DNA of 8,570 nt. It comes from Opitutus sp. GAS368 (GTDB lineage: Bacteria > Verrucomicrobiota > Verrucomicrobiia > Opitutales > Opitutaceae). This document shows, piece after piece, positions 1 through 6,821 of this stretch. The position numbers were made by a program, and so were the translations under genes. Position 1 is the first letter of the stretch. Every line of letters begins with the position of its first letter. Location: contig CAMAXB010000125.1 of the NCBI GenBank assembly GCA_945862035.1, positions 1-8,570 on the forward strand, read 5' to 3'. The notes beneath the pieces are model-generated. The model had not been told where the DNA came from. It worked only from the letters and a program-made list of their open reading frames with translations, and did no database searches.

Positions 1-2
1 TC

Positions 3-299
3 CCGACCGGCCTGAAAACCTATGATCCCGCCGTCGGCACGGTGTACGTCGTCTCGGTCAGCGGACCCAAGATGTACAACATCACCAACGAGAACTTCGT
101 CCGCACCGCGGAGGACACGCAGCTCTTCCAGGTGATCACGGTCAACGGCGACGAGATCCACTACGAGGCCCGCACCGCCATCGGCCAGCTCTACGATGCC
201 TTCGTGCTGAAGAAGCGCGGCGCCGGCCAGCCCAACGAGCTGCGCGAGACCCTCCCGCCGCAGAACCGTCGCGCCAAGGCGGCGGTGGCGACGAACTGA
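3..299 (+). CDS. Calcineurin-like metallophosphoesterase, C-terminal end (5' partial)
   Basis: Only the last 98 codons are in the window; the frame is open from base 3 and ends at TGA 297-299. The visible part contains TVYVVSVSGPKMYNI, then a TQLFQVITVNGDEIHYEA stretch and an AIGQLYDAFVLKK stretch. This pattern (SVSGPKMY, then TQL(F/Y)Q and a TA.G.LYDAF beta-rich end) is familiar from the C-terminal part of bacterial secreted calcineurin-like / purple-acid-phosphatase-like phosphoesterases, which hydrolyse phosphate esters with a two-metal centre. The metal-binding motifs would lie upstream of the window, so the catalytic assignment rests on the C-terminal pattern alone. The last about 20 residues are a polar, basic tail. 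A GTG at 42 could be taken for a start, but the coding pattern clearly continues upstream of it. It converges on the hydrolase gene at 484-1440, with a hairpin terminator between them. Confidence 0.72.
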   Translation, partial: PTGLKTYDPAVGTVYVVSVSGPKMYNITNENFVRTAEDTQLFQVITVNGDEIHYEARTAIGQLYDAFVLKKRGAGQPNELRETLPPQNRRAKAAVATN

Positions 300-314
300 G
301 CCAATCAGGACCTT

Positions 315-401
315 GCCCGCGAATTCGCACGAATCACCGCGAATCTTGAACGGAGGGTTTCTACAGGTGCTGATTCGTGGAGATTAGCGTGATTTGCGGG
401 C
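315..401. repeat. Long imperfect inverted repeat with ~10-base internal periodicity
   Basis: Arm 1 is 315-345 and arm 2 is 372-401, separated by a 26-base loop. The reverse complement of arm 1 matches arm 2 at about 24 of 30 positions with one single-base gap. Inside the arms a short unit recurs at about one helical turn: GAAT at 321, 331 and 341, and GATT at 372, 382 and 391. It lies just after the phosphoesterase stop and before the terminator hairpin. There is no transposase ORF. The pattern resembles dispersed intergenic repeats of the attcg(c/t)g type that I associate with Opitutaceae genomes, but copy number cannot be judged here. Confidence 0.6.
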
Positions 402-421
402 GGTTCTTCTGAGTTCGAAAC

Positions 422-456
422 AAAAAAGGCGCCCGGCTTTGCCGCCGGGCGCCTTT
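422..456 (-). terminator. Strong intrinsic terminator, probably bidirectional
   Basis: A perfect 13-bp stem (425-437 paired with 444-456) closes a 6-base loop. On the minus strand it is followed directly by a run of six T, with the stop of the hydrolase gene (484) about 28 bases upstream of the hairpin. On the plus strand it is followed by a weaker T-rich stretch (TTTCGATTTT), so it could also stop transcripts of the convergent phosphoesterase gene. Confidence 0.88.
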
Positions 457-483
457 CGATTTTCGGGAATCCGTCGGGATTGC

Positions 484-1440
484 TTAGGCCTTCGGCGCGG
501 TGAGCTCGTCGTAGGTATTTCCGAGGTTGCCCGGGAGGCGGCTGCCGCGTTCAACATGGAAGTCGGAAAAGCCCGAGAGATTCTGCAGGACGACGATCTC
601 CTCCTTGGTCTTGCCGGCCTGGATCTCCTTCTCGACGTGGGCGAGCATAGCGGAAAGGTAGTCGCGGAAGACCAGCAGGTCGGCACGGGTGCAGCGCACC
701 GTGAACTGGGGATCGTTGGCCTTGCTATGCCCGGCGATGTAAATCGTGTCGGCATCGTGATCCGCCACCGTCTTCTCCATGACGGAGATCCAGCCCTTGG
801 TGGTGGCCCCGCCCGGGCGGTCCATCACCGGATAGACGCGATTGAACAGCAGGTCACCCATATGGACAACATTGGCGCGCTCAAAGGTGATCACGATGTC
901 ACCCTTGGTGTGGGCCGCTCCGTAGTACTTGGCCGAAACCACCTCGTCACCCAGCTCCGCGCGCCAGGCGTCGGCAAAGGTGATATCGGGGAGCACGAAA
1001 TTGGTCTGGGGCGGATTGGCCCGCGCGCCGGCCGCCTTCATCAGGTCAGGCACATTCGCATGGGCGACGATCGACTTGGTCACCGGACGGAAGACGGGGT
1101 TACCACCCACGTGGTCCCCGTGGTGATGCGAGTTGATCAGCAGGTCGAACGAACGACCGCCGCGACCGGGGAACTCGTCAAGGAAGCGCTGGGCGGCATC
1201 CGGAAACTGCGTGTCGACCGCGGCCAGCGCGCCGTTGTTGGATAACCAACCGATGGTGCCGCCGCGGCCGGTGAAGAGGCCCACGTTGCGACGCAGCGGC
1301 GTGAACGTCGTGGTATAGGGGGCGGGACCGGCGGACGCGGCCGGAGCCGCGGACGGCGTCTGGGCGCGGAGGAGGGAGCGGGAGAGCAGGCCGGCGGACA
1401 CAGCGACCGACGATTTAACGAGGAAGGACCGACGATTCAT
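484..1440 (-). CDS. Tat-exported metallo-beta-lactamase-fold hydrolase
   Basis: This 318-residue protein is an MBL-fold metallohydrolase. Its N-terminus has a twin-arginine signal (NRRSFLVKSS, residues 2-11) followed by a hydrophobic stretch to about residue 24, so it is probably exported folded through the Tat system with its metals. An Ala/Pro-rich linker runs to about residue 41. The zinc ligands expected of the family are all visible: HHHGDH at 105-110 (the HxHxDH motif), H177 in AAHTKGD, D196 in HMGDLLFN and H238 in AGHS. This points to a complete two-metal site. The layout resembles the periplasmic SoxH/quinoprotein-relay-like and subclass-B3-like MBL proteins; the substrate is not evident and antibiotic hydrolysis should not be assumed. 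The start is ATG 1440, chosen because the Tat motif follows at once; no clear Shine-Dalgarno precedes it. It is a single-gene unit ending at the terminator at 422-456. Confidence 0.88.
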   Translation of the reverse strand: MNRRSFLVKSSVAVSAGLLSRSLLRAQTPSAAPAASAGPAPYTTTFTPLRRNVGLFTGRGGTIGWLSNNGALAAVDTQFPDAAQRFLDEFPGRGGRSFDLLINSHHHGDHVGGNPVFRPVTKSIVAHANVPDLMKAAGARANPPQTNFVLPDITFADAWRAELGDEVVSAKYYGAAHTKGDIVITFERANVVHMGDLLFNRVYPVMDRPGGATTKGWISVMEKTVADHDADTIYIAGHSKANDPQFTVRCTRADLLVFRDYLSAMLAHVEKEIQAGKTKEEIVVLQNLSGFSDFHVERGSRLPGNLGNTYDELTAPKA

Positions 1441-1731
1441 AGGGCGATGGGGTTAATGCTCCACGATGCAGAGTCCGTTCAGTCTGGCAAAAGCTCTCCG
1501 TAACCTTTTTTGCGACTTACTCCTAGCCCCACCGTCCAGCCCTCATGGACTCCACCCGCCGTGATCGCCGCCGCCTCGGAAATCAGTGTTCATTCGCCTG
1601 CCGCCATAGTTCACTCCGCGTTTGTTTATACCCGCTGCACTTTCTCCCCTTGGGATGACCAAGGAATGCAGCGAGGGAAGCGGGCGAGTCATCGGCCGCT
1701 CCCCGTGTTTCCAACTCGCGGCCAGCCTGAT
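1441..1731. other. Intergenic region between helicase stop and hydrolase start
   Basis: I see no convincing gene in these 291 bases. They hold a nested stem-loop at 1633-1673: outer stem CGCTGCA/TGCAGCG, inner stem CCTTGG (1648-1653) with CCAAGG (1659-1664). A GC-rich pairing GGCCGC (1694-1699) with GCGGCC (1718-1723) lies just downstream of the helicase stop. Neither has a U-tract in the minus direction, so a classical terminator for the helicase is not evident. The hydrolase promoter must lie near 1441-1560, but I cannot find convincing -35 and -10 boxes there. Confidence 0.4.
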
Positions 1732-3885
1732 CTACTTTCTGCTGGTCGCGCCGGCCGAAGCGGGCGGGGGTGCGGCGGGGGTCGACGAGAACGACCGCGA
1801 GGGGGTCACCATCCTGCTGCTCTGAGTCGCGGCGCCGCTTTTGAAAAAGCGGTGCTGCACCGGCCGGCGCTGCTCGGCGGTGAGCGGTGGCAGGGTTGGG
1901 AGCGCGTCGGCCTTGGACTCGCCCAGCTGGGTACGGCAAAGGGCGCGAAAATCATTCCAGCGCTCGACGAGCAGCGGCGGCAGACCGGCGTCAATCGACA
2001 GGGCCGGAGCCGTCACGACCTGACGCAGCAGGCTGCGCCATTCCGTCATCAGCCGGTCGATGTCACCGCGACCGGCGTTCTCGATGTCCTCCAGCAGCGC
2101 GCGCGCCCGTGCAGTTTTTTCGACCAGGGCCTGCACGACCTCGCTGCCGCCGTAGCCATACTGCGGCGGCAGGCCTTCCTCGAGGTAACCCTCGATGGTC
2201 AGGCGGTGGAAGGCCTTTTCGCAGACCGCCGCGAGACGCCCGAGTCGGCGCGGATTGGTTCCCGTAAAGCGATCGGTCCCGAAAAGGTTCGCGCCGTCGT
2301 AAACCAGCGCCTCGAGCGGGTAGCGCCGGTCTTCCAGCGCCACCGCCAAGGCGAGGCCCTCCGGCCCCTGAAAGGAGCCGGCAATCGCCCCCCGGGCCGT
2401 CAGGCGCAGCTCGCGGTCGAGCACGCCCGCGCGCTGCAGCTGCCAGAGCAGCGTTGGCTGGGGCGAAAGGCCCACGCAGGCCGCGCGGTAGCCGCAGCTG
2501 ACACAGCCGGGGAAGGGATTCTTCTCGCGGCGCACCAGGCGGGCCCGGCCGGTATCGGTCCGCTGGTGACAAGGGAGTGCTTCCGGATCCAGCGCCGCCG
2601 TGATCTCATCGCCCGCCAGCATCGGTGTCTCGGTGACGAAGCGCCTCACGCCGGCCACCACGGAGTCGCGCGCCGGATCACCCGGTTTCAGGCCGCGCAG
2701 CAGGACCGCCCACGGCGGTGGCGCGGCGCGCTTGAGCCGCTGCTGCGCGGCACGACGCACCCGGGGCGTGGACGCGCTGACCAGCACATAGCCGATCTCG
2801 TCGAGGCCGCGGCGGCCCGCGCGTCCGATCATCTGGAGCAGCTCGTGCGGCGCGATCTCATGCTCGATCGCGCCCTGGCGGTAGCTGGCGGCGGTGATCA
2901 TGACGGAGCGCAGGGAAAAGTTGATGCCCGCGCTCAGACCCAGCGTGGCGACGACCGAGCGCAGTTGGCCGGCCTTGGCCAGCGGCTCGATCAGCCCGGC
3001 GCGCTGGCCATAGGTGAGGCCGCTATGGTGGTAGGCGACGCGCTGACGGAGCAGCTTGGACAGCCCGGGCCCCGCGAGGACTTCCTGCTCGGGGGTGAGC
3101 GTGAGCGGTTCCGCCAGCGGGAGCTCGCGCGCAAACTGGCGGGCGAGGCGCTCGGCGTCCTGCCGATGCGGGGCAAACACGAGCACCGGGCCCAGGCCGT
3201 CACGCAGGGCACCGGCGACGCGGCGCGACCAGAAACCCTCGATGGTGCGGGGCAGCCCGGCGATCAGGTCGTCGGCCTCGACCTCCTCCAGCGGCACCGG
3301 GCGGACGTGGGTCTGGACCACATCGACGTGACGTCCCAGCCGGCGGAGCCAGGCCGCGACCTCCTCAGGATTTCCGACCGCGCCGGAAAGCAGGAGCAGC
3401 TGCATCGACGAGTCGAGGGCGAGGAGCGCTCCCTCGTAATGATTGCCGCGGTGAGGATCCGCGAGCCAGTGGTACTCGTCGACCACCAGCAGCTGAAAGC
3501 GCGGCGGGGCATCAGGCATCCTGTAACCTATTGGGTTACTTGATGCCTGGGCGACGAGGGTGGTTTGGACGGCCTCAAGGGTGGCGACGACGAGCGGGGC
3601 GCCGGGATCGATCGTGACATCGCCCGTGATGATACCCACGCGCCAGCCCCGGGCCCGCCACTCGGCGTACTTGTCATTGGCGAGGGCGCGGGTCGGGACA
3701 GTGAAGAGGGCGCGGCGGGCGAAATTGGTCTGCTCGGCCCAGCGTTCAAAGACATAGGTTTTGCCCGCGCCCGTGGGCGCATCGATGACCACATCGCGGC
3801 CGGCCTTGAGGGCCATGATTGCAGCGGCCTGCCAGCGATCGGGCAGGAGGAGCGTCTGCAGTCCGCTGAACGCATCGGAGAGCAC
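1732..3885 (-). CDS. Ski2-like DExH-box helicase with four-cysteine cluster
   Basis: This 717-residue protein has a full superfamily-2 helicase core of the Ski2-like type, using ATP to unwind or remodel nucleic acid. Motif I is APTGAGKT (36-43), motif II DEYH (136-139), the motif III region LLSGAVGN (165-172), motif V VVATLGLSAGINFS (311-324) and motif VI QMIGRAGRRG (351-360). QMIGRAGR and the V-VI spacing fit Ski2/Hel308-like helicases rather than RecQ or UvrB. After the core come four cysteines, C439, C461, C464 and C470 (C-x21-C-x2-C-x5-C), which could bind zinc or an iron-sulphur cluster. The C-terminal part (about 480-680) is helical-looking and not recognised; the last 30 residues are low-complexity Ser/Pro/Ala. 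An in-frame palindrome encodes about residues 113-125. The GTG at 3885 is the only possible start, because an in-frame stop lies at 3916-3918 with no other start codon between. RNA or DNA as substrate cannot be decided here. Confidence 0.88.
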   Translation of the reverse strand: MLSDAFSGLQTLLLPDRWQAAAIMALKAGRDVVIDAPTGAGKTYVFERWAEQTNFARRALFTVPTRALANDKYAEWRARGWRVGIITGDVTIDPGAPLVVATLEAVQTTLVAQASSNPIGYRMPDAPPRFQLLVVDEYHWLADPHRGNHYEGALLALDSSMQLLLLSGAVGNPEEVAAWLRRLGRHVDVVQTHVRPVPLEEVEADDLIAGLPRTIEGFWSRRVAGALRDGLGPVLVFAPHRQDAERLARQFARELPLAEPLTLTPEQEVLAGPGLSKLLRQRVAYHHSGLTYGQRAGLIEPLAKAGQLRSVVATLGLSAGINFSLRSVMITAASYRQGAIEHEIAPHELLQMIGRAGRRGLDEIGYVLVSASTPRVRRAAQQRLKRAAPPPWAVLLRGLKPGDPARDSVVAGVRRFVTETPMLAGDEITAALDPEALPCHQRTDTGRARLVRREKNPFPGCVSCGYRAACVGLSPQPTLLWQLQRAGVLDRELRLTARGAIAGSFQGPEGLALAVALEDRRYPLEALVYDGANLFGTDRFTGTNPRRLGRLAAVCEKAFHRLTIEGYLEEGLPPQYGYGGSEVVQALVEKTARARALLEDIENAGRGDIDRLMTEWRSLLRQVVTAPALSIDAGLPPLLVERWNDFRALCRTQLGESKADALPTLPPLTAEQRRPVQHRFFKSGAATQSSRMVTPSRSFSSTPAAPPPASAGATSRK
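3513..3549. repeat. 37-base palindromic insert inside the helicase gene
   Basis: Arms 3513-3530 and 3532-3549 are complementary at 15 Watson-Crick pairs plus one G-T pair, with two adjacent mismatches (3521/3541 and 3522/3540) and a single central base (3531). The stretch is more AT-rich than the gene around it. It encodes about residues 113-125 (QASSNPIGYRMPD), between the TLEAVQTTL helix and the LLVVDEYHW motif II strand, a place where a loop could tolerate insertion. Confidence 0.65.
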
Positions 3886-3936
3886 GCGGCACCGTGGCGC
3901 GGGCGGCGGGGGGCGTCAACCGGCGGACGGAAATGA

Positions 3937-3968
3937 CACGGCCGTGCCTCGGCAGAGGCGCGGCCGTG
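3937..3968. terminator. GC-rich hairpin beside a T-rich tract
   Basis: A 14-bp stem pairs 3937-3950 with 3955-3968, with one T-G wobble and a 4-base loop (GGCA). On the plus strand it is followed by a T-rich run (3970-3987, TTTTATTTTATTTT). In that orientation it looks like an intrinsic terminator, yet no plus-strand gene ends here. On the minus strand it lies downstream of the transporter and upstream of the helicase, with only a weak T-containing sequence after it. It most plausibly ends transporter transcripts, but its orientation is ambiguous. Confidence 0.5.
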
Positions 3969-3999
3969 GTTCGTTTTATTTTATTTTGGACTGAACGGA

Positions 4000-4083
4000 T
4001 CAGAACATGGCCAGGGTCGAGCCTTCCGCGATGCGCCCATCCACGGACGAAGCGCGAAATCGCCTCAACCCTATCGGGGTCAT
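4000..4083 (-). CDS. Possible 27-codon ORF overlapping the transporter stop
   Basis: An ATG at 4083-4081 overlaps the transporter TGA (4082-4080) as ATGA, an arrangement typical of translational coupling. The frame runs 27 codons to a TGA at 4002-4000, starting MTPIGLRRF and ending STLAMF. It has several Arg residues, no membrane segment and no recognisable family. The hairpin at 3937-3968 lies 31 bases downstream, so it could belong to the same transcript. A chance ORF of this length is common in GC-rich DNA, so the call is weak. Confidence 0.2.
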   Translation of the reverse strand: MTPIGLRRFRASSVDGRIAEGSTLAMF

Positions 4084-5375
4084 GTCTCAACTAGCGAGCG
4101 GACCAGCCTGAGTGGGAGGAGGATCAGCAGACCGATCAGAAAGAGGGCGCCCGTGGCGACGATCGCGACCCGGTAATCCGCGTAGGTCGCGAGCCACCCA
4201 AAAAGGAGGGGGCCAATCACGCCGGCGAGCTTTCCGAAGAACCCCCAGTAACCAAAGAATTCGCCCGCCCGCCCCGGGGGGGTGAGGGAGGCGACCACCG
4301 CACGGCTCGAGGACTGCAGGGCTCCCATGGCGGCTCCGGCCAAGGCGCCGATCACATAGAACTCTTCCTTCGTGTCGCAAACCGAGGCCCAGATACAGAC
4401 ACCCACCCAGAGCAGGATCGCGAGGGTCAGCGCCAGTTTGGAGCTGACCCGGTCCTGCAAGACGCCGAAGCCGAAAGCGCCGGCGACGCCGGCGATCTGG
4501 AGCAGGATGAAGAGCTTGATGACCTCATCCTGGGTCATGCCGATGACCTTGGTCGCGTACAGCGCCGCGAATCCGACCACAGCCAGCAAACCGGAGAGAT
4601 AGAATGTCATGGCGATGAAGAAAATCGCGAGGGTGCGGTGCTGCGGGAGTTCGCGCCGCATGGACCGGAGCTGCTGCCAGCCGCGGCCCGCGTAGGTTTC
4701 CCCCGGCCGGAGGGCGTACGGACGGGCTCGCTCCCGCAGGAAGATCAAGGTCGGCAAGCTCGCCCCGAAGAAGAATACCCCCGTCATCAGAAAGGTCCAC
4801 GTCGCCCGGCCTTCCCCGCTCTGGAGAATGACCAAGGCCAGCACGAGACTGAGGAGGCCGCCAAAGTAGCCAAAGCTCCAGCCGAAGCCGGAGATCCGGC
4901 CGACGTTCGATGCGTTGCTGATTTCCGGGAGGAAGGCGGCGCAGCTGTTTTCACTCAGGGAGAACGCAATGTTCGCGAGGATCACGAGCCCGAGGGCGAG
5001 GGCCACATTGCCGGGACCGACGAAGAAAAGCATCGCCGTGGCGGCCGAGCAGACCAGCGCCGTGCTCATCAGCAGGACCTTTTTGCGGGCGGTCACATCG
5101 GCATAGGATCCCAACAGAGGTGAGAGGAGGATCACCACGCCTTGGGACGCCGCCAGGGCCGAACCCCACCACCCTTCCGCGCGGACATCGCCGCCTGCGA
5201 CGACATTGGCAAAGTACACCGCGTAGACGACGGTGATGATGATCGTGGTGAACGCCGAATTGGCGAAGTCGAAGCAGCACCAGCCAAAGATCTCCCGCTT
5301 GCGAACCGGAGGAAATCCCGGCGGAGGGTTCGCTTCCGGAGTAACGGCAGCGGAGGGGGGCGGAGCAACGCTCAT
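4080..5375 (-). CDS. UMF1 / Atg22-like major facilitator transporter
   Basis: This is a polytopic inner-membrane protein of 431 residues with about 12 hydrophobic segments and a basic central loop (about 215-247), the usual MFS layout. The family marks are GWCCFDFANSAFTT at the start of the first membrane segment (31-44), the MFS loop GSYADVTARKK (89-99), GALQSSSRA (351-359), and GEFFGYWG followed by GPLLFG (371-393). These match the UMF1/Atg22-like MFS group, whose eukaryotic member Atg22 exports amino acids from the vacuole. Bacterial members are mostly uncharacterised, so the substrate is unknown. A proline-rich cytoplasmic leader (about residues 1-25) precedes the first segment. I chose ATG 5375; an in-frame GTG at 5396 would add seven residues, but its only SD-like bases (GAGGG) touch the start codon. 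The gene is divergent from the desaturase. Confidence 0.85.
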   Translation of the reverse strand: MSVAPPPSAAVTPEANPPPGFPPVRKREIFGWCCFDFANSAFTTIIITVVYAVYFANVVAGGDVRAEGWWGSALAASQGVVILLSPLLGSYADVTARKKVLLMSTALVCSAATAMLFFVGPGNVALALGLVILANIAFSLSENSCAAFLPEISNASNVGRISGFGWSFGYFGGLLSLVLALVILQSGEGRATWTFLMTGVFFFGASLPTLIFLRERARPYALRPGETYAGRGWQQLRSMRRELPQHRTLAIFFIAMTFYLSGLLAVVGFAALYATKVIGMTQDEVIKLFILLQIAGVAGAFGFGVLQDRVSSKLALTLAILLWVGVCIWASVCDTKEEFYVIGALAGAAMGALQSSSRAVVASLTPPGRAGEFFGYWGFFGKLAGVIGPLLFGWLATYADYRVAIVATGALFLIGLLILLPLRLVRSLVET

Positions 5376-5396
5376 GCGGGGCGAAGTGAAGGTCAC

Positions 5397-5544
5397 CCCT
5401 CGTGCTTAAGCAAGGTCAGGTGAACCAAATGCGTTATGCTGCGTCTAATGAGGGTAATTCCCCCCACGCATTATCGCCAGACGCGCCTTGCGCCGATGGA
5501 TTCCGTGGCCTTTACTCCCGTCCCGTTTAACCCGTCCTGCCATC
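5397..5544. promoter_or_regulatory. Divergent promoter region between transporter and desaturase
   Basis: Transporter and desaturase start codons face away from each other here, so promoters for both directions must lie in or near this stretch. Visible elements are a perfect 10-base palindrome TGCTTAAGCA (5403-5412) and a wider inverted repeat, AATGCGT (5428-5434) and ACGCATT (5466-5472), around a more AT-rich core. Either could be an operator. I cannot identify reliable -35/-10 pairs. Confidence 0.35.
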
Positions 5545-6756
5545 GTGCCCGCCGCTCACTCCGCCTCCTCCTCCCCCTCCATTTTCAGCCGTCTGTCGAC
5601 CGCCGTCGTACAGTGGATTGATTCCGATCACTGCCCCGACGGGGCGGAAAAGATGCGGGCCGAGCCCGACAGAGTGGACTGGGTGCGCGTCATGCCATTC
5701 GTGATCCTGCACCTCGGTTGCTTCGGAATCATTTGGGTAGGAGCGAGTTCTTTTGCCGTTTGGGCAGCGGTTTTCCTTTACTTTATCCGCATGTTCGCGG
5801 TGACGGGCATCTACCACCGCTACTTCTCGCATAAGACCTATAGCACGTCCCGCTTTGGCCAGTTTTTCCTCGCCCTTTGGGGCGCGACCACCGTTCAGCG
5901 CGGCGGCCTTTGGTGGGCCTATCACCATCGCCACCACCACCAGCATTCCGACGATCCCGAGGATGCCCACTCCCCGCATGTGCACGGCTTCATCTGGTCG
6001 CACATTGGCTGGATCACCAGCCGGCGTAATTTTCCCACGGATTACACGAAGGTAAAGGACCTCGCGAAATTCCCGGAGTTGGTCTGGCTCAACCGCTTCG
6101 ATCTCGTCGTTCCCATCCTGTTCGCCAGCTCCCTTCTCGGCCTCGGCATGCTGTTGGAGCGCTTTGTCCCGGGGCTGGGGACGACAGGTCCGCAGATGCT
6201 CGTCTGGGGCTTCTTCGTCAGCACGACCGCCCTCTTTCATGGCACGGCCTGCATCAATTCCATGGCCCATCTCATGGGCAAGCGTCGCTTCAAGACCGAC
6301 GATGATTCCCGCAATAGCTTCATCCTCGCCATCATCACGCTGGGCGAAGGCTGGCACAATAATCACCATCGGTACCAAAGCAGCACGCGCAACGGCTTCT
6401 ACTGGTGGGAGATCGATCCCACCTACTACGGCCTCAAATTACTCTCCTGGACCGGCTTGATCTGGGGTCTCAAGCCCGTGCCGAAGTCGATCCTCGAGGA
6501 GGGCGCCCATGCCGACCACCACCGGTCGGTCGAGGCCGCCCAGCTCGCCGCCACGGCGCACCCCGAGTTCTCCTCGCTCAAGAAGGTCTTACCCGCCGCG
6601 GCCGCCTTGGCTGTGGCCACCGCCGCGGCCGCCCAAGCCAATGTGCCCGAGAAGGCGGAGGGGCCCGCCATCCACAAGGATGTCACCGAGCTCGCCCATG
6701 AGTTGGGCGATTCCCCGGCCGCAAAGCCGCCGGCGGATGCGTCCGACCGCCCGTAG
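5545..6756 (+). CDS. Membrane di-iron fatty-acid (acyl-CoA type) desaturase
   Basis: This is an integral-membrane fatty-acid desaturase of the stearoyl-CoA/delta-9 type, which uses O2 and reduced electron carriers to insert a cis double bond into a saturated acyl chain. All histidine boxes are present (403-residue numbering): HRYFSH at 91-96, HRHHH at 128-132 followed by QHSDDPEDAHSP, NSMAH at 238-242 and HNNHH at 271-275 in GEGWHNNHHRYQ. Hydrophobic segments lie at about 51-69, 71-86, 188-203 and 217-233. After the core comes an unusual tail of about 60 residues with an Ala-rich stretch (348-365) and a charged, Pro/Ala-rich end. I chose GTG 5545 because the protein-like stretch VVQWIDSDHCPDGAEKM precedes the next candidate, ATG 5653 (367 residues, weak purine-rich site); TTG 5488 is also open. 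It leads a same-strand run with the flavoprotein 65 bases downstream, suggesting co-transcription. The position of the double bond is inferred from the family only. Confidence 0.9.
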   Translation: MPAAHSASSSPSIFSRLSTAVVQWIDSDHCPDGAEKMRAEPDRVDWVRVMPFVILHLGCFGIIWVGASSFAVWAAVFLYFIRMFAVTGIYHRYFSHKTYSTSRFGQFFLALWGATTVQRGGLWWAYHHRHHHQHSDDPEDAHSPHVHGFIWSHIGWITSRRNFPTDYTKVKDLAKFPELVWLNRFDLVVPILFASSLLGLGMLLERFVPGLGTTGPQMLVWGFFVSTTALFHGTACINSMAHLMGKRRFKTDDDSRNSFILAIITLGEGWHNNHHRYQSSTRNGFYWWEIDPTYYGLKLLSWTGLIWGLKPVPKSILEEGAHADHHRSVEAAQLAATAHPEFSSLKKVLPAAAALAVATAAAAQANVPEKAEGPAIHKDVTELAHELGDSPAAKPPADASDRP

Positions 6757-6821
6757 CGGATCGTAGGGGGGGAAGACGCGCGACTCCGGTCGCACGAGAT
6801 TCCCGCTCCGTCCCTTCCACC

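Noticed and set aside
394..1245. A 283-codon plus-strand frame opposite the MBL-fold hydrolase
   Set aside because: It runs through the terminator hairpin and mirrors a gene with complete zinc motifs; the composition is that of an antisense shadow.
1474..1484. An 11-base word shared (on the opposite strand) with 3989-3999
   Set aside because: In a window this size several 11-base matches are expected by chance, and the flanks do not match.
1510..3543. A 677-codon open frame on the plus strand, opposite the helicase
   Set aside because: It is Arg/Gln/His/Gly-rich with no family pattern and lies entirely against a helicase gene with all motifs intact. Long antisense open frames are expected from codon bias in GC-rich genes.
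3746..4090. A 114-codon minus-strand frame spanning the gap between transporter and helicase
   Set aside because: It overlaps the helicase N-terminus and motif I in another frame and crosses the hairpin; there is no protein-like pattern.
5527..6378. A 283-codon minus-strand frame opposite the desaturase
   Set aside because: All histidine boxes are on the plus strand; the minus-strand frame shows no recognisable domain and is a shadow.
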